Origin: Rhodococcus sp. HNM0569
Lineage (GTDB): Bacteria; Actinomycetota; Actinomycetes; Mycobacteriales; Mycobacteriaceae
DNA: 64,000 bases
Direction: 5' to 3'
Assembly: GCF_012726205.1 (NCBI RefSeq)
Contig: NZ_JAASAE010000017.1
Coordinates: 1 to 64,000, forward strand
Below the pieces are notes generated by a model. That model was not told the DNA's origin. It did no database searches and saw only the letters and a program-made list of their open reading frames with translations. Numbering within the stretch: the first letter of the stretch is position 1; each line of letters begins with the position of its first letter. Both the position numbers and the translations under genes were made by a program. Shown in pieces: positions 12,501 through 22,004 of the stretch.

Positions 12501-15500
12501 CGTCCTCGACGCGCGACTGCAGCCGGTTCCGGTGGGGGTGCCGGGCGAGTTGTACGTCGCGGGCCCGGGCCTGGCCCGCGGCTACCTCGGCCGCCAGGCG
12601 CTGACCGCCGAGCGGTTCGTCGCGAGCCCGTTCGGCGACGGGGAACGCCTCTACCGCACCGGCGATCTCGTCCGCTGGCGCGCCGACCACGACCTCGACT
12701 TCGTCGGCCGCACCGACCACCAGGTCAAGGTGCGTGGGTTCCGCATCGAGCTCGGCGAGATCGACGCCGCGCTGCGTAGCCACCCGGGAGTCGGGTTCGC
12801 CACCACCCTCGGGCACGAGGGCGCCGACGGGCACACGCGGCTCGTCGCCTACGTACTCCCGGACGACGCCGAGGCGCCGGTGCTCGACTCGGCCGCCGTC
12901 CTCACGACCGTCGCCGACGTGCTGCCGTCGTACATGGTGCCCGCCGCGGTCGTCGTCCTCGACGAACTGCCCCTCACCCCGGCAGGCAAACTCGACCGCG
13001 CGAAACTGCCCGAGCCGGTGTTCTCGGGCGCCGAGTACGTCGCGCCGCGCACCGACGCCGAACGAATCGTCGCGGGCATCGTCGCCGACGCGCTCTCCCG
13101 CGAACAGGTGGGCGTGCACGACGACTTCTTCGACGTCGGCGGCAACTCGCTGATCGCGACCCAGGTGATCTCGCGTGTCAACTCCGCCTTCGGCACCGAC
13201 CTCGGGGTGCGGGCCCTGTTCGACCAGCCGACGGTCGAAGCGCTCGCCGCACTGTGCACCGGCGCCGCTGCGCGCGGCACCCGGGCGCCGCTCGTCCCGC
13301 AGCCGCGGCCCGCCGCGATCCCGTTGTCGCTCGCGCAGCAACGGATGTGGTTCGTCAACCAGTTCGACACCGCGTCACCGGCCTACAACCTGCCGGTCGC
13401 GCTGCGCCTGCGCGGCGAGTTCGACGCCGAGGCGATGCGCGCCGCGCTCGGCGACGTCGTGGCCCGGCACGAGAGCCTGCGCACCGTGTACCCGGACTCC
13501 GATTCCGGCCCGCACCAGGTGATCCTGCCGCGCGAGCGCGCCGTCCTGCAGTGGCAGACCGAGGATCTGTCCGCCTCGGCGCCGCTCGATCCGTCGGACC
13601 CGGGGGCGGGCGCCGCCGCGGTCGATGCCCGCGTCGCGGCCTTCGTCACCGCCGGCTTCGACGTCACCCACGAGGTGCCACTGCGTGTGCTGTTGCTGCG
13701 CGTGTCGCCCGACGAGCACGTCCTCGCGCTCGTCGCCCACCACATCAGCGGCGACGGCTGGTCCCTCGCGCCGCTCGCACGCGACGTGATGATCGCGTAC
13801 GCGGCCCGCCGCGCGGGCCGCACACCGCAGTGGACGCCGCTGCCGGTGCAGTACGCGGACTACGCACTGTGGCAGCGCGACGTCCTCGGCGACCCCGCCG
13901 ATCCGACGTCGACGGCCGCGCAGCAGGTGCGGTACTGGACCGGCGCGCTGGGTGGGCTGCCCGAGCGCCTGACCCTGCCCACCGACCGCCCGCACCCGCC
14001 GGTCGCCTCGCACCGCGGCGGACACGTCGACTTCCGTGTCCCGGCCGCGCTCGCGCATCGCGTCGGCGACCTCGCCCGGCAGCGTCAGGCGTCGCCGTTC
14101 ATGGCGGCCTACGCGGCGCTGACCGCACTGCTGCACCGGTGGGGCGGCGACGAGGACATCGCGGTGGGCGCGCCGGTCGCCGGCCGCGGCAACGAAGCAC
14201 TCGACGATCTCGTCGGCATGTTCGTCAACACCCTCGTGTTGCGTACGCGCATCGACGACGACGCGAGCTTCGCGGATCTGCTCGCCCAGGCCCGCACCGT
14301 CGCACTCGACGCATTCGCGCACGCCGAGATCCCCTTCGAGCAGCTCGTCGACGTGCTGAACCCGGCACGCAGCAGCGCGCACCATCCGCTCTTCCAGGTC
14401 GCGTTCTCGTTCCACAACCAGGCCCGCGCCGATGCGGAACTCCCCGGCCTGCACGTGTCGGCGCTCGACCTCGAGTCGCCGATCAGCAACTTCGACCTGC
14501 ACCTGACGCTGTCCGAGGAGGACGACGGCGAACTCGCCGCCCAGTTCGCGTACGCCACCGACGTCTTCGACCATGCGACGGTCGAGGCGCTCGCCCAGCG
14601 GTACGTGCGTGTCCTCGAGGCCGTCACCACCGACGCCGACCTCCCGGTCGGCCGCCTCGACATCCTGCTGCCCGGTGAGGCCCGGGCCGTCGTCGAGGAC
14701 GTCAACGACACCGAGCATGCGCTCGCACTCGACACCGAGCATGCGCTCGCCGGCGACAGCGTGCACACGCTCGCCGACCTCGTGCGCGCGCAGTGCCGCG
14801 CGACGCCCGACGCGGTCGCGCTCGTCGAGGACGGCACGGGCACCCGTCTCACCTACCGCGAGTTCGACGCCCGCGTCGACGACCTCGCGGCGCGTCTGGC
14901 CGCCACCGGTGTCGGTCCGGACGTGCGGGTCGGTGTCGCGATGCGCCGCTCCCTCGACCTGATGGTCGCGCTGCACGCGGTGCTGCGCGCGGGCGGCGCG
15001 TACGTGCCGCTCGACCCCGACCATCCCGCCGACCGCATCGAGTACGTCCTCGACACGGCACGTCCGCTGCTCGTGCTCACCACCGAACGCGACGGGTTCA
15101 CCGCCCGCTCGGCGGCGGTGCACACCCCGAGGACGCTCGCCGCACCCGCAGCCGACGCCACTGTCGCGGGTCCCGGCCCGGACACCCTCGCGTACGTGCT
15201 GTTCACGTCCGGCTCCACCGGACGGCCGAAGGGCGTGGCGGTGCCGCACCGCGCCGTCGTCAACCAGTTGCTGTGGAAGAGTGCGACCTTCGACCTCGGC
15301 GTCGGCGACGCGGTGGTGCAGAAGACTCCCGTCACCTTCGACCTGTCGGTGTGGGAGCTGTTCTGGCCGTTGATGTCCGGTGCGACGCTGGTGATCGCGC
15401 GCCCCGAGGGGCACGGCGACCCCGCGTACCTCGCCGACCTGATGCGCACGCACCGGGTGAGCGCGGCGCACTTCGTGCCGTCGCTGCTCGACGCGTTCGT

Positions 15501-18500
15501 CGCGACGCCCGGTGCGGTGGACCAGCCGGCGCTGCGGCTGGTGCTGTGCATCGGTGAAGCGCTGCCTGCGCACACGGCACGACGTTTCCGTGACGCGCAC
15601 CCGGCCGCGCTGCACAACCTGTACGGGCCCACCGAAGCCGCGGTGTCCGTCACGCACGCGGACGTCGCCGCCGAACCGATGCGCGACCCGGTCGGTATCG
15701 GTGTGCCGGAATGGAACACCCGCACCTACGTCCTGGACGCGCATCTCGCACCCGTTCCGGAAGGTGTGGTGGGCGAGCTGTACCTGGGTGGCGTGCAACT
15801 CGCCCGCGGCTACTTCGCGCGCCCCGACCTGACGGCCGACCACTTCGTCGCCGACCCGTTCGGGGCACCGGGCTCGCGGCTCTACCGCACCGGCGACCTC
15901 GTCCGCTGGTACCGCGACGAGACCGGGGCGCTCGCATTGGACTACGTGGCGCGCGCCGACTTCCAGGTCAAGGTGCGCGGCTTCCGCATCGAGCTCGGCG
16001 AGATCGAATCCGCCCTCACCCGCGTGCCCGGCGTCGCGGCCGCCGCCGTCGTCGCGCACGAAGGAGCACACGGCACCGCGCTCGCCGCGTACGTCGCCGG
16101 TACGGCCGACACCGGACTCGACGCGGACGCCGTCCGCCGCGCGGCCGCGGCCGAGCTGCCCGGCTACATGGTGCCGGCGACGGTCACCGTGCTCGCCGCG
16201 CTACCGCTGTCCGCCAACGGCAAACTCGACCGCAAGGCGCTGCCCGATCCCGCACCCGCCGCGGCCCGCGAGTTCCGTGCGCCGCAGGGCGCGGCCGAGA
16301 CAGCCGTCGCGGACGTGTTCGCCGACATCCTCGACGTCGAGCGGGTCGGCGCCGACGACGACTTCTTCGACCTCGGCGGCAACTCGCTCGTCGCGACCCG
16401 CGTCGTCGCCCGGCTCGGCGCCGCGCTCGGCAAGCGCGTCGAACTACGCACCCTGTTCGAGGCACCGACCGTCGCGCAGCTCGCCGCCGCCGTCGAGGAC
16501 GCCGACGCCGGGGACGTGCGGGCACCGCTCGTCGCCGCGCCCCGCCCCGCGGCCGTACCGCTGTCGTTCGCACAGCGCCGCATGTGGTTCCTCAACCGGC
16601 TCGACCCCAACTCGGCGGCCGAGCACATCCCGGTGGCCGTGCGTCTGAGCGGCACCGTCGACGTCGCCGCGCTGCGCGGTGCGCTCGCCGACGTCGTCGA
16701 CCGGCACGAGATCCTGCGCACCCGCTACCCGGACTCCGCCGACGGCCCGTACCAGGAGGTGCTCGCGGTCGACGCCGCGCTGCGCGGACCGACCGTCACC
16801 GATGTCGACCGCGACACGCTCACCGACACCCTGGCCCGCTTCGCCGGCGCAGGCTTCGACGTCACGAGCGAGGTGCCGATGCGCGTGGCCCTGTACCGCG
16901 TCGATCCCACCGAGCACGTGCTGGCGATCGTGGTGCACCACATCGCGGCCGACGGCTTCTCCGTCGCCCCGATGGTGCGCGACGTGATGACCGCGTACAC
17001 GGCGCGCGTCGTCGGCGAGCAGCCCGCGTGGCTGCCGCTGCCCGTGCAGTACGCGGACTACGCGCTGTGGCAGCGCGACGTCCTCGGCGACGAACACGAC
17101 GACGCGTCGGTGCTCGGCCGCCAGCTCGGTTACTGGCGCGAGCGCCTCTCGGGCCTGCCCGACCAACTGGACCTGCCTGCCGACCGGCCCAGGCCGCTGC
17201 GGCAGTCCTTCGCGGGCGAACACGTCGACGTCACCGTCCCGGCCGAGGTCTACCGCGCCCTCGCCGCGTACGGCCGTGGCCGCGGCGCCTCGACGTTCAT
17301 GGTCGTGCACGCGGCCGTCGCGGTCCTGCTCGCCCGGCTCGCCGGCACCGACGACGTCGCCGTCGGCACCCCCGTCGCCGGCCGCGGCGAAGCCGCGCTC
17401 GACGACCTGATCGGCATGTTCGTCAACACGCTCGTGTTGCGGGCGGCCGTCGACCCGGCCGCGTCCTTCGACGAGCTCGTCGGCGACGTCGCGGCGGGCG
17501 ATCTCGCGGCCTTCGCGCACGCCGACGTCCCGTTCGAACGGCTCGTCGACGTGCTCGACCCGCCGCGCTCGACCGGGCGGCATCCGCTGTTCCAGGTGAT
17601 GCTCACCTTCCAGAACCACGAGCAACCGCCGCTCGAGCTGCCCGACCTCACGGTGTCCGCGGTCGCACCGCCGATCGAACCCGCCCAGTTCGACCTGCAG
17701 ATCACCGTCGCCGACGCGGCGGCCGCGACCACCGGCGACGTCGCGATCCGATTCACCTACGCGACCGACCTGTTCGACGCCGACACCGTGACCCGGTTCG
17801 CGTCCTATCTCGTGCGGATCCTCACCGGCGTCGCCGACGACCCGCACCGCGCCATCGGCGACCTGCCGCTCGATCCCGCGGTCGCACCGGCGCGCGGCGC
17901 AACCGTCCCGGACACCGGTGACACGCTGGTGTCGCTGCTCGAGCGGCAGTGTGCCGCGGCCCCCGACGCACTCGCGGTCGTCGACGACGACACCGGTCTC
18001 CGGCTCACCTACGCCGAGTTCACGGCGCGCGTGCACCGGCTCACCCGCGTCCTCGTCGACTATTGTGCGTGCCCGGGCACGGTGGTCGGGATCGCGATGC
18101 ACCGGTCGGTCGACATGCTCGTCGCGATCCACGCCTCGGTCGCCGCCGGCGCCGCATACCTCCCGCTCGACCCGGGGCATCCCCGGGAACGGCTCGAGTA
18201 CGTCCTCGACACCGCCGCGCCGCTCGTCGTCCTCACCCGCGGCCGCGACGGCGCCGACCTGCCGGACGGCCAGATCACCGTCGACCTCGACACCGCCGAC
18301 CACACCGCCTACCCGGACGGTCCGCTCGGCGACGACGAACGCATCCTGCCCGCACCGCAGGACACGGCCTACGTGCTGTTCACCTCCGGCTCGACCGGCA
18401 GGCCCAAGGGCGTCGCCGTCGCGCACGACGCGATCGTCAACCGACTGCGATGGATGCAGCACGAGTACCCGCTCGCCGCCGACGACGTCGTCGTGCAGAA

Positions 18501-20529
18501 GACACCCGTCACCTTCGACGTGTCGGTGTGGGAGTTGTTCTGGCCGTTGCAGACCGGCGCGAGCGTCGTGCTCGCCGCACCCGGCGGGCACCGCGACCCG
18601 GAGTACCTGACCGCCCTGATTGCACGGCACCGCGTCACCACCGCGCACTTCGTGCCGTCGATGCTGTCGGTGTTCACCGCCGTCGCCGACCGCGACCGGT
18701 GCGCGAGCCTGCGCCACGTGTTCTGCTCCGGCGAGGCGCTCGGCACCAGCCAGACCGCCGACTTCCGCAGGGTCTCCGACGCCGACCTGCACAACCTGTA
18801 CGGCCCGACCGAAGCGGCCGTCGACGTCACCTACTGGGCGACCTCGGACCGGGACGGTGCGACGGTCCCGATCGGGCGGCCCGTGTGGAACACGGGCCTG
18901 CACGTCCTCGACACACGGCTGCACGAGGTACCCGTCGGCGTCGTCGGCGAGCTGTACCTCGAGGGCGTCCAACTCGCGCAGGGCTATGTCGGGCGCACCG
19001 CGCTCACCGCGGAACGGTTCGTCGCCTGCCCCGGCGGCGACGGCACCCGCCTCTACCGCACCGGCGATCTCGTGCGGCGCCGCAGCGACGGCGCACTCGA
19101 ATACCTGGGCCGCAGCGACTTCCAGGTCAAGCTGCGCGGGCAGCGGCTCGAACTCGGTGAGATCGAGCACGCCCTGCGTGAGCAGCCGTCCGTCGCCGAC
19201 GCCGTCGTCGCCGTGCACACCGACGCCTCCGCGGGGCAGACCCTCGTCGCGTACGTCGTGCCGACCGGCGCCCCGCAGGAGGGCGATCTGCAGTCGCAGC
19301 TCGGCAGGCGACTGCCGTCGTACATGGTGCCGACGTGGTACGTCGAACTCGACCGGCTGCCGCTCACCGCGAACGGCAAACTCGACCGCGGCGCGCTGCC
19401 GGCACCGGTCACCACGGTCGCCGACACGGAGTACGTCGCGCCGCGCACACGCACCGAACTCGCGGTGTCGGCCGCGTTCGCCGAGGTCACCGGGGCCGAC
19501 CGGGTCGGCTTGCTCGACAACTTCTTCGAGCTCGGCGGCAACTCGCTGTCGGCCACCCGCACCGTCGCGCGCCTGTCCCGCGAGTTCGACACGCCGGTGC
19601 CCCTGCAGTGGATGTTCACCGAACCCACCACGCAGGCGCTCGCCGACCGCATCGACCGCGCGATGGACGCGGGAGCCCTCGGCGGCGACAGCGCTGTCGA
19701 CGTGCTGTTGCCGATCCGCCCGGCCGGCGCCGACATCCCGCTGTTCTGTGTGCACCCGTTTGTGGGCCTGTCGTGGGCGTACGCGCCCCTCGCCCGGACC
19801 CTGCCGCGCACGACACCGGTGTTCGGTCTGCAGTCGCCCGCGCTCTCGGGGGCGCAGGCGCCGCAGTCGATCCGCGAGTACGCGGCACGGTACGTGCGCG
19901 AGATCCGCAGCGTGCAACCGCACGGCCCGTACAAGCTGCTCGGCTGGTCGTTCGGCGGGGTCGTCGCACACGAGATGGCGGTGCAGTTGCAGGAGGCGGG
20001 CGAACGCGTCGAGGTCCTCGCGGTTCTCGACAGCTATGTCGACGTCGATCGCGGTGCGGTCGACCCGACCGCGGTGTCGGCGCAGACGCTGCTGCCGAGC
20101 CTCGGTGTCGCCGACACCGGCGGCTTCGACGGTCTGCTCGCGCGGGCATCGGACACCGGCACGTTCGACGCCGACGCGGCCGCCGCGGCGCTGCAGGGGA
20201 CCGAGGGCCCGCTGGCGATGTTCGACGCCACGCAGCTCGCCGGCCTGTACGCGACCGCGTCCGGGTCGGCGGCCGTCCTCGACGCGCACCGGCCGCGCCG
20301 GTTCGACGGGACGATGGTGTTCTTCACCGCGGCCCGCGACGAGCACCCGGACCCGGCGCTCACGTGGGAGCCGTACGTCGACTCGTTCGTCGAGCATCGT
20401 GTCGACGCCGACCACTGGTCGATGGCCGAACCCGCGGCCCTCGCCGTGGTGTCGGACGAGCTCGCCCGCACGACGGCGCAGAACGGGCCGGTCGTGGGGG
20501 AGGACCACGCAGGAAACCTGCCCGTGTGA
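1..20529 (+). CDS. Non-ribosomal peptide synthetase NRPS1, 5'-truncated (A-T, six C-A-T modules, thioesterase)
   Basis: A multimodular peptide synthetase whose reading frame is open from the first base, so the gene starts left of the window. The first visible residues are the A8 motif [11 protein letters not shown] of an adenylation domain. In-window order is A(end)-T, then six C-A-T modules, then a type I thioesterase; at least 6842 aa are present. All seven carrier domains have LGG(T/N)S with the pantetheine Ser, and all six C domains keep HHxxxDG. No epimerisation domain was seen, so the incorporated residues should be L unless the C domains are dual C/E; I saw no second HHxxxxxGD motif. 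The C domains begin SxAQxRMWF, typical of LCL types. The thioesterase implies that the peptide is released here, so NRPS1 and NRPS2 probably make separate products or branches. The stop is 129 bp from convergent rbpA. Identity is certain; product unknown. Confidence 0.97.
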   Translation, partial: KFRGQRIELGEIEAALRACDGVDGAVALVHTGDAGEHLVAYVTGYADPAAARTAAATRLPGYMVPAAVTVLDEFPLNASGKLDRRALPAPQFADLDRPYAAPTSETEQRVAGAFGAVLGADRIGVHDDFFALGGTSLSATQVVARLRTDHPGVTVRDLFEASTVDALAARLDAGDTVGTVHRDLPELTRRPRPDRLPLSPAQERMWFLNRFDPDSAAYNVPFAVRLRGDLDVAAFTAAVDDLIARHESLRTIFPDTADGPHQVILPPEPAPLIEQRVSPDELDAALADWFTVPFDVTRDQPVRTRLFAVGDDGEPGERATSGREYVFAAVVHHISGDGWSAGPMLRDVAVAYAARAAGNAPAWEPLPIQYADYALWQRELLGDDTADDSLAARQIAFWRDALAGAPGRLELPTDRPRPRSQSLRGGHVDFTVPADLGARLDTLAHEHGASTFMVVHTALAVLLSRLAGTDDLTIGTPVAGRGAAELDDLVGVFVNTLALRAPVPAGASFADVLAGVRGRDLDAFDHADVPFERLVEVLDPARALDRHPLFQVLLAFQNHTQRAVDLDGVTMEVLDVDVDAAKFDLAVTLAPRPDGTMTGRMSFARDLFDDATVVRFVDLLTRILAAAAADAAFVVGDLDLTTDVDRTAHAALTDTVVDVPVTTVPAVMAESAVRHADSRAVVEGTHAVGYREFFARVRRLARYLIDVGVGPDTRVAVSMGRSADYLVAVYAVLEAGGAFVPLDPEHPAARTRLVVASAAPVCVLTRTGDHPGEVDVPTIDVDTLDLTGFADAAVTDAERRAPLHPDNAAYVLFTSGSTGTPKGVAISHAAFVNQIAWGIAYTGLAPGDAYLAMGSTTFDASHDGHFWPLACGATIVVAEPGGHRDPFYVAATIDRESVTHTDFVPSMLDVFVASAPEGAGTSLRLVIAGGEALSRESVARFSSRWDATLVNGYGPTEATVLATAAVVAGPGERGTAGTGPVPIGAPLPNTRAYVLDARLHRTPVGVPGELYLSGRLVARGYIGRPDLTADRFVADPYMPGERMYRTGDLVRLRPDGALDYLGRTDAQVKFRGQRLEPGEIEEVLRTHPAVTAAVVLVHTAQGSDHLVAYVVADGAPDPGELRAHTERALPPYMVPSVVTVLDELPLTAAGKVDRRALPEPDIATATTEFVEPTTAEEVAVAEVIADVLGIDRVGADDDFFALGGTSLSATRVVARLRGEHGGSVSVRDVFEASTVRALAARLADAATDDLPPLTARPRPDRIALAPAQQRIWFLSRLDPDSASYNLPFALRFDGRLDIPALTLALGDLLSRHEALRTVFPGDGDGAHQQILPVGDTHAVLDVRDVEAGDLETAVAGFAARGFDVTSEIPLRAALFRIDPDTHVLVVVLHHIAADGWSLGPLARDMTSAYVARAQHRSVEQPPLAVQYADYALWHQQVLGDPDDEHSRAHAQLEFWRRTLAGLPDELRLPVDRPRPDTPGHGGADVDFDLDAGLHARVAELARTHGTTEFMVLHTAFAVLLARLAGTDDVALGTPIAGRGDRALDDLVGMFVNTLTLRTAVDSAASFADVLRGVRDADIAAFAHADVPFDSVVDALGVPRAGGRAPLVQVAFAMQEPTATEIDLPGVHARVAEIAPNVAKFDLQLSIGARADADGLRAAFTYATDLFDERTVRGFADRFTAVLRGALDDPTAAVGDLDILTSAERAELTAVTGDSPLARRTLDELFADGAAAPFATAVVSGAESLTYGELDARSNRLARALIARGAAPGRVVAVALGRSLESVLSVWAVAKTGAAFVPVDPRYPAGRIAHMLTDSGAALGVTVAEHRPSLPDDTDWLVLDEACDAIAAHPSTALTDHDRAGRIDPLSVAYLIYTSGSTGLPKGVAVTHTGLANFAAEQRSRYRIDASSRVLHVATPSFDAAVLEYLMAFPSGAALVVSPPDVFGGDALAALVREQQVTHAFITPAALASVDPTGLDCLQHIAVGGEAWGGDLARRWAPGRAMHNVYGPTETSMVVTIADPITDPAAPLTIGTPVRGATARVLDSRLHPVPAGVAGELYLAGDALARGYHDRPALTSERFVADPHGPAGTRLYRTGDIVRWVRGRAGDWEIEYVGRRDFQVKIRGQRVELGEIDAVLASHPHVGFAATVAHGGSNGGGDAVVVAYVLARGDADVDPDDVRAHAARSLPAHMVPAVVTVLDDIPRTPVGKLDRAALPEPVFAERGEHRAPTTELERTVAAVFAGVVDREATEIGLDDHFFELGGNSLSATQVVSRIGEATGASVGVRTLFDHPTVESFAAALVDLTGDGRSGPAAEPLTPQPRPERIPLSLAQQRMWFLNRFEPDSAAYNVPFAVRMRGDLDVAALQAALADVVARHESLRTVYPDSPDGPVQHILDTDTAAPTLTARACADDDVLDLLTEFFGEGFDVTCDMPVRTLLLHVAADEYVLGAVLHHITGDGWSVGPLLRDVMTAYAARRGGAAPDWSPLPVQYADYALWQRERLGDAGDPQSLAAAQIDFWRRTLDGAPDEITLPIVRPRSNHPTGHGARVDFAVPGDVASALERAAARHGASPFMAMHAAVAILLSRVGASDDVTIGTPVAGRGDRALDDLIGMFVNTLVLRTRIDPTASFGDLLREVRDVDLAAFDHADVPFEQLVEVLDPPRAAGRHPLFQVMLAFQNHSWPSFELGGLTVEPLDGGLDVAKTDLSLTFLHGSEAGADGTLRGSLTYATDVFDAASAHALVDQLLRVLTALAAGDDIAVGDLPVFSAAEVAAGIDRAAATGDPRDTLPDLFAAAAAAHADRPALTGDLEGPAADTRPDTRTYAEFAGDVRRLARFLIDAGVGPDTRVALALRRSPRFVVALYAVLEAGGAFVPVDPDHPSARIEHVLAQARPTLVLTERGLLAAGAADGLEVVELDALDLSGYADGPVVGAERAAPLRPEHLAYVMFTSGSTGRPKGVGVSHGAVVHQFRWLQDAYPLTADDRYLLRGVTTFDASLIGVFAAVTAGAEIVVAVPDGHRDPAYLLAAIERNAVTATDFVPSLLDVVADEARDTGVGRSLRRVFTGGEAVPTSTADTVHDRFGAEVIDVYGPTEATIQVTAYRYRGDETTTTLPIGLPVPGTGAYVLDHRLHPVGPRVAGELYLSGDQLARGYVGRTDLTADRFVANPFAPGERMYRTGDLVRRRDDGVLEYLGRTDFQVKFRGQRIELGEIEAVLRGHDAVTGAVVVVHRGENTGEHLVAYLVGRDGLDAAAVRLYAGERLPSYMVPSVVTALDEFPVGTSGKIDRRALPEPDFSMPTGEFVAPETDTELSVAAVFAEVVGVARLGAHDSFFDVGGNSLSATKVVARLRADHGTELAVRDLFDAPTVRALAARIDASAGRAALPALTAGERPDRIPLSPAQQRMWFLNQFDPSSPAYNMPAVLQLRGDLDVPALAQAVRDVTARHESLRTSYPTDDDGPHQHIADTGVDLDRQRVAAGELADSVARFVSAGFDVRDEIPVRVRLFTVDETEHVLAMVVHHITGDGASVDPLVRDVAVAYAARTRSAAPTWEPLPVQYADYALWQRRVLGDDTDPESTAARQLAFWRDRLGGLPDRLDLPTDRARPAVPSHRGGVVDFTLDADVTAALRGVVRAHGATEFMGLHAVLAVLLARLSRSDDVAVGTAVAGRGRRELDDMVGMFVNTLVLRTPVDPGTGFGAVLDAVRAADLDAFAHADLPFEQLVDALDVTRSTSHHPLFQVALGVADAPARALSLGDVEIAPAPAGEPIAKFDLHLTVETGGDRWGGTLVYAQDLFTDGTAQAFVDRFVRMLAAAVADPTLPVGDLPLLADGERDALLSRRGAPDLAPRTLPQILDDAARVDPAADAVRFGDDALTYGELDARSNQLARLLVDRGVGPETVVALALERSLDSVLAVWAVARTGAAFVPVDPRYPRERIEHMVTDSGATLGLSRSDARDALPTTLRWIDVDAPDVRLQVSGESTAPLDDADRMRGTEPDQPAYVIYTSGSTGKPKGVVVTHRGLANLVADERELLCVEKSSRTLHFASPSFDASVFEMLMAWSAAATIVIAPPTVYGGDELADLLRRQRVTHAFSTPAALASVDPDGLDHLSTVLVAGDVCPPDLVSRWAPGRRMINAYGPSEATIMSSLTQPLAADAPISIGGPSRGVHAYVLDARLQPVPVGVPGELYVAGPGLARGYLGRQALTAERFVASPFGDGERLYRTGDLVRWRADHDLDFVGRTDHQVKVRGFRIELGEIDAALRSHPGVGFATTLGHEGADGHTRLVAYVLPDDAEAPVLDSAAVLTTVADVLPSYMVPAAVVVLDELPLTPAGKLDRAKLPEPVFSGAEYVAPRTDAERIVAGIVADALSREQVGVHDDFFDVGGNSLIATQVISRVNSAFGTDLGVRALFDQPTVEALAALCTGAAARGTRAPLVPQPRPAAIPLSLAQQRMWFVNQFDTASPAYNLPVALRLRGEFDAEAMRAALGDVVARHESLRTVYPDSDSGPHQVILPRERAVLQWQTEDLSASAPLDPSDPGAGAAAVDARVAAFVTAGFDVTHEVPLRVLLLRVSPDEHVLALVAHHISGDGWSLAPLARDVMIAYAARRAGRTPQWTPLPVQYADYALWQRDVLGDPADPTSTAAQQVRYWTGALGGLPERLTLPTDRPHPPVASHRGGHVDFRVPAALAHRVGDLARQRQASPFMAAYAALTALLHRWGGDEDIAVGAPVAGRGNEALDDLVGMFVNTLVLRTRIDDDASFADLLAQARTVALDAFAHAEIPFEQLVDVLNPARSSAHHPLFQVAFSFHNQARADAELPGLHVSALDLESPISNFDLHLTLSEEDDGELAAQFAYATDVFDHATVEALAQRYVRVLEAVTTDADLPVGRLDILLPGEARAVVEDVNDTEHALALDTEHALAGDSVHTLADLVRAQCRATPDAVALVEDGTGTRLTYREFDARVDDLAARLAATGVGPDVRVGVAMRRSLDLMVALHAVLRAGGAYVPLDPDHPADRIEYVLDTARPLLVLTTERDGFTARSAAVHTPRTLAAPAADATVAGPGPDTLAYVLFTSGSTGRPKGVAVPHRAVVNQLLWKSATFDLGVGDAVVQKTPVTFDLSVWELFWPLMSGATLVIARPEGHGDPAYLADLMRTHRVSAAHFVPSLLDAFVATPGAVDQPALRLVLCIGEALPAHTARRFRDAHPAALHNLYGPTEAAVSVTHADVAAEPMRDPVGIGVPEWNTRTYVLDAHLAPVPEGVVGELYLGGVQLARGYFARPDLTADHFVADPFGAPGSRLYRTGDLVRWYRDETGALALDYVARADFQVKVRGFRIELGEIESALTRVPGVAAAAVVAHEGAHGTALAAYVAGTADTGLDADAVRRAAAAELPGYMVPATVTVLAALPLSANGKLDRKALPDPAPAAAREFRAPQGAAETAVADVFADILDVERVGADDDFFDLGGNSLVATRVVARLGAALGKRVELRTLFEAPTVAQLAAAVEDADAGDVRAPLVAAPRPAAVPLSFAQRRMWFLNRLDPNSAAEHIPVAVRLSGTVDVAALRGALADVVDRHEILRTRYPDSADGPYQEVLAVDAALRGPTVTDVDRDTLTDTLARFAGAGFDVTSEVPMRVALYRVDPTEHVLAIVVHHIAADGFSVAPMVRDVMTAYTARVVGEQPAWLPLPVQYADYALWQRDVLGDEHDDASVLGRQLGYWRERLSGLPDQLDLPADRPRPLRQSFAGEHVDVTVPAEVYRALAAYGRGRGASTFMVVHAAVAVLLARLAGTDDVAVGTPVAGRGEAALDDLIGMFVNTLVLRAAVDPAASFDELVGDVAAGDLAAFAHADVPFERLVDVLDPPRSTGRHPLFQVMLTFQNHEQPPLELPDLTVSAVAPPIEPAQFDLQITVADAAAATTGDVAIRFTYATDLFDADTVTRFASYLVRILTGVADDPHRAIGDLPLDPAVAPARGATVPDTGDTLVSLLERQCAAAPDALAVVDDDTGLRLTYAEFTARVHRLTRVLVDYCACPGTVVGIAMHRSVDMLVAIHASVAAGAAYLPLDPGHPRERLEYVLDTAAPLVVLTRGRDGADLPDGQITVDLDTADHTAYPDGPLGDDERILPAPQDTAYVLFTSGSTGRPKGVAVAHDAIVNRLRWMQHEYPLAADDVVVQKTPVTFDVSVWELFWPLQTGASVVLAAPGGHRDPEYLTALIARHRVTTAHFVPSMLSVFTAVADRDRCASLRHVFCSGEALGTSQTADFRRVSDADLHNLYGPTEAAVDVTYWATSDRDGATVPIGRPVWNTGLHVLDTRLHEVPVGVVGELYLEGVQLAQGYVGRTALTAERFVACPGGDGTRLYRTGDLVRRRSDGALEYLGRSDFQVKLRGQRLELGEIEHALREQPSVADAVVAVHTDASAGQTLVAYVVPTGAPQEGDLQSQLGRRLPSYMVPTWYVELDRLPLTANGKLDRGALPAPVTTVADTEYVAPRTRTELAVSAAFAEVTGADRVGLLDNFFELGGNSLSATRTVARLSREFDTPVPLQWMFTEPTTQALADRIDRAMDAGALGGDSAVDVLLPIRPAGADIPLFCVHPFVGLSWAYAPLARTLPRTTPVFGLQSPALSGAQAPQSIREYAARYVREIRSVQPHGPYKLLGWSFGGVVAHEMAVQLQEAGERVEVLAVLDSYVDVDRGAVDPTAVSAQTLLPSLGVADTGGFDGLLARASDTGTFDADAAAAALQGTEGPLAMFDATQLAGLYATASGSAAVLDAHRPRRFDGTMVFFTAARDEHPDPALTWEPYVDSFVEHRVDADHWSMAEPAALAVVSDELARTTAQNGPVVGEDHAGNLPV
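553..3725 (+). other. NRPS1 module b: C-A-T, pocket code DADDIGGVLK (unassigned)
   Basis: The C domain has HHISGDG (His codons 994-999) and a short extra insert just before it, rich in Gly, Glu and Arg. The A domain has [10 protein letters not shown]. The pocket residues by alignment to PheA/EntF are D235 A236 D239 D278 I299 G301 G322 V330 L331 K517. Two acidic residues at 239 and 278 suggest an amine-bearing side chain (Orn/Lys-like or an aryl amine), but I know no exact match. The carrier Ser is at 3616-3618. Confidence 0.85.
3755..6890 (+). other. NRPS1 module c: C-A-T, pocket code DALFAGVMVK (hydrophobic, unassigned)
   Basis: C domain with HHIAADG. A domain with [10 protein letters not shown]. 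The pocket read is D A L F A G V M V K, all non-polar after Asp235, which points to an aliphatic or hydrophobic amino acid. The carrier motif is LGGNS, with Ser at 6787-6789. The substrate call is inference only. Confidence 0.83.
6940..10110 (+). other. NRPS1 module d: C-A-T, pocket code DAIDFGVIQK (unassigned)
   Basis: C domain with HHITGDG. A domain with [10 protein letters not shown]. The pocket read is D A I D F G V I Q K. Asp at 278, as in module b, and Gln at 331 suggest a polar or amine-bearing side chain, but no standard code fits. The carrier motif is VGGNS, with Ser at 10006-10008. Confidence 0.83.
10150..13250 (+). other. NRPS1 module e: C-A-T, pocket code DAFFLAAIMK (hydrophobic/aromatic-like)
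   Basis: C domain with HHITGDG. The pocket read is D A F F L A A I M K, identical to that of NRPS2 module 6, so both modules should activate the same residue. The A301-A322-I330 combination also occurs in the phenylalanine code DAWTIAAICK, but 239 and 278 differ. The carrier motif is VGGNS, with Ser at 13147-13149. Confidence 0.83.
13300..16490 (+). other. NRPS1 module f: C-A-T, pocket code DLWHLILVSK (serine-like variant)
   Basis: C domain with HHISGDG. The A domain has the W239/H278 pair and the LYGPTEAAV context of serine-activating domains, but L236, I301 and S331 depart from the EntF code DVWHFSLVDK. A serine relative or a different residue is therefore possible. The C-A linker carries a 24-bp tandem duplication (14707-14750). 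The carrier Ser is at 16384-16386. Confidence 0.82.
14707..14750 (+). repeat. 24-bp-period tandem duplication in NRPS1 C-A linker
   Basis: The 20-base unit GACACCGAGCATGCGCTCGC occurs at 14707-14726 and again at 14731-14750, in frame. It encodes a repeated DTEHALA stretch between the condensation and adenylation domains of module f. Confidence 0.9.
16540..19650 (+). other. NRPS1 module g: C-A-T, pocket code DVWHFSLVDK (L-serine)
   Basis: C domain with HHIAADG. The pocket read is D V W H F S L V D K, the same as the serine-activating domain of EntF, so L-Ser is the predicted last residue of NRPS1. The carrier motif is LGGNS, with Ser at 19543-19545, directly before the thioesterase. Confidence 0.87.
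19690..20500 (+). other. NRPS1 terminal thioesterase domain
   Basis: An alpha/beta-hydrolase release domain with the nucleophile motif GWSFGG; the Ser codon is at 19948-19950. It would release the finished peptide by hydrolysis or cyclisation. The Ser loaded by the preceding module could be a lactonisation site, but nothing in the sequence decides this. Confidence 0.9.
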
Positions 20530-20595
20530 GCGCACCCCGTGAGTGACCAGAGCGTGCGGAGACTCGCACAGTACTCACGAGGGAAAAGCGGCTCG

Positions 20596-20643
20596 CGAAC
20601 GCACAGCGCCGCCCCGGAGAACCGGGGCGGCGCTGTGCGTTCG
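20596..20643. terminator. Bidirectional hairpin terminator between NRPS1 and rbpA
   Basis: A perfect inverted repeat with 22-bp GC-rich arms (20596-20617 and 20622-20643) and a 4-base AGAA loop. It lies in the 128-bp gap between the convergent NRPS1 and rbpA genes. No U-tract is obvious on either strand, which is common for actinobacterial terminators. Confidence 0.88.
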
Positions 20644-20657
20644 AGTGTGCGGGGGAG

Positions 20658-20996
20658 TCAGGCTCCGCGGCGCTTGGCCTTGAGCAGGTCGAGCCGTTCC
20701 TTGAGCAGCTCCTCGAGCTCGTCGGTGGAGCGGCGCTCGAGCAGCATGTCCCAGTGCGTGCGCGGCGGCTTGACCTTCTTCGCCTCGGGTGCGGCGCCCT
20801 CGACGAGGGTGCCCTCGAGACCGTTGCGGCACATCCACGTGCCGGGGATCTCGGCCTCGTCGGCGAACGGAATGTCGAAGACCTCGCCGTTGTCGCAGCG
20901 GTACCGGGCGACTCGCCGGGGTGCGAGGTCGTGGTCGCGGTCGGTCTCGTAACTGACCGCACCGAGTCGGCTACCTCGAAGTACGCGATCTGCCAT
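20658..20996 (-). CDS. rbpA: RNA polymerase-binding protein RbpA
   Basis: Actinobacteria-specific transcription factor that binds RNA polymerase and the principal sigma factor and stabilises the open complex. The 112-aa product starts MADRVLRGSRLGAVSYETDR and contains the conserved ADEAEIPGTW and KKVKPPRTHWDMLLERRS stretches that mark the family. The ATG at 20996 is chosen over longer in-frame starts because the family begins MADR and a GAGGAG ribosome site lies just upstream. Only two Cys are visible (YRC and WMC), so a Streptomyces-type zinc site is probably absent. A SigR/SigH-type promoter match lies about 75-100 bp upstream. It converges on NRPS1 but is a housekeeping gene with no expected role in the peptide pathway. 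Confidence 0.97.
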   Translation of the reverse strand: MADRVLRGSRLGAVSYETDRDHDLAPRRVARYRCDNGEVFDIPFADEAEIPGTWMCRNGLEGTLVEGAAPEAKKVKPPRTHWDMLLERRSTDELEELLKERLDLLKAKRRGA

Positions 20997-21068
20997 GGTG
21001 ATGTCCTCTCCTCGATCGACTCCGCGCGACCGTGCCGGAGGCGAAATCACGCGTTCACATCCGGGTAC

Positions 21069-21095
21069 AACGCGGCACGACCGCGAAAGGTTCCC
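21069..21095 (-). promoter_or_regulatory. SigR/SigH-type promoter of rbpA
   Basis: On the - strand, GGGAAC (21095-21090) is followed by exactly 18 bases and then GTT (21071-21069). This fits the GGGAAY-N18-GTT pattern recognised by SigR of Streptomyces and SigH of mycobacteria. rbpA is a known SigR target in Streptomyces coelicolor. The start of transcription would be near 21060, giving a leader of about 60 nt. Confidence 0.7.
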
Positions 21096-21210
21096 GCTGT
21101 CGGCCTCCGGCCTGGTTCTCTGCCCGACCATGGTACCCACGCGACCCGCGCCGGACACCCGTGGCCCGGGTACGTGTGCGGTGCCGGCGGCGCCACTAGT
21201 GTCGTTGTCC

Positions 21211-21588
21211 GTGTCCACCTCATCGCAACAGCTCGAGCCGCCGGAGCAGTCGGGGCGGTCCCGTTCCCCGCGGCGTCTCGACGCGTGCCTGTGGTGCGGC
21301 CGGGAAGTGCCCGACGCCGGCAGCGGCAGGCGCAGGCGCTACTGCAGGCAGTCGTGCAGGCAGCGTGCGTACGAGCAACGCACTGCCGTCAAGGGCAGCG
21401 CCTTCCCGGACGACGCGGTGGTGCTGACCGCCGAGGAGGCGTCGGCGCTCGTGGACCGCGCGTTCGAGGTGCGGTGCGCGGCGGAGGACGTGGCGACCGC
21501 CTTGAGTGAGGGCGCCCCGCACGCCGACCTCGAGGCGCTGTGCCGGGACCTGGTGCAGCTCGCGCGTGACGCCGAGCGGCTGCGCTGA
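21211..21588 (+). CDS. Small zinc-finger-like protein of unknown function
   Basis: A 125-aa protein divergent from rbpA. Residues about 26-50 hold a CxxC...CxxxC pattern (CLWC then YCRQSC) inside a very Arg-rich stretch, which looks like a zinc-binding, nucleic-acid-contacting finger. The C-terminal half is acidic and probably helical. I do not recognise a named family. The start is uncertain: GTG at 21211 is preferred because TAGTGT (21197-21202) could be a -10 that makes this a leaderless start, but the in-frame GTG at 21199 is also possible. It converges on the VOC gene at 21618, with 29 bp between the stops and no clear terminator. Confidence 0.7.
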   Translation: MSTSSQQLEPPEQSGRSRSPRRLDACLWCGREVPDAGSGRRRRYCRQSCRQRAYEQRTAVKGSAFPDDAVVLTAEEASALVDRAFEVRCAAEDVATALSEGAPHADLEALCRDLVQLARDAERLR

Positions 21589-21617
21589 CCACTCCCTCGT
21601 ACTGCAGCCCCCTGGCC

Positions 21618-21971
21618 TCAGCGTGCGAGCGGACGGTAGAACACCAGCCCGTTGCCCTTGTTGTCGTAGACCACCGCACGCCGCTCGTGAGCGTCGTCGT
21701 ACGGACCCTGCACGATCCCGCCGCCCGACTCCTCGACGGCCTTCGCCGCCGCGTCGACGTCCGCGGTCTTGATGCCGACGACCACCTGCCCGTGGATCGG
21801 ATGGTCGACCGCCGTCGCGAGCGCGAAGGTGATCGCACCACCGTCGAGTGCCGCGAAATGCGTGCCGTCGCGGAACTTCAGCGGCATACCCAGGGTTTCG
21901 CTGTAGAACCCGATCGATTCGTCCAGATCGTCTGTCGACAGGATGATCATCTTCACTTCGTGGTCGCTCAC
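21618..21971 (-). CDS. VOC-superfamily (glyoxalase/bleomycin-resistance-like) protein
   Basis: A 117-aa single-domain VOC protein: an N-terminal KMIILSTDDLDESIGFYSE strand-helix and a C-terminal DNKGNGLVFYRP strand, both typical of glyoxalase/bleomycin-resistance proteins. The GTG start at 21971 follows a strong GGAGGAGG ribosome site. It lies 33 bp after the N-oxygenase gene on the same strand, so it is probably the last gene of the pap operon. VOC proteins include metal-dependent enzymes and drug-binding resistance proteins; a role in self-protection or in handling a pathway intermediate is possible but is inferred only from position. Confidence 0.85.
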   Translation of the reverse strand: MSDHEVKMIILSTDDLDESIGFYSETLGMPLKFRDGTHFAALDGGAITFALATAVDHPIHGQVVVGIKTADVDAAAKAVEESGGGIVQGPYDDAHERRAVVYDNKGNGLVFYRPLAR

Positions 21972-22004
21972 GAATTCCTCCTCCGGTCCGCACGTACCTT
22001 CAGA

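Noticed and set aside
1-20529. Hidden epimerisation domains or dual C/E domains in NRPS1
   Set aside because: No NYLGR, GIGYG or HHLAVDG-type epimerase motif and no second HHxxxxxGD motif was seen in any C domain. Domain typing by phylogeny would settle it.
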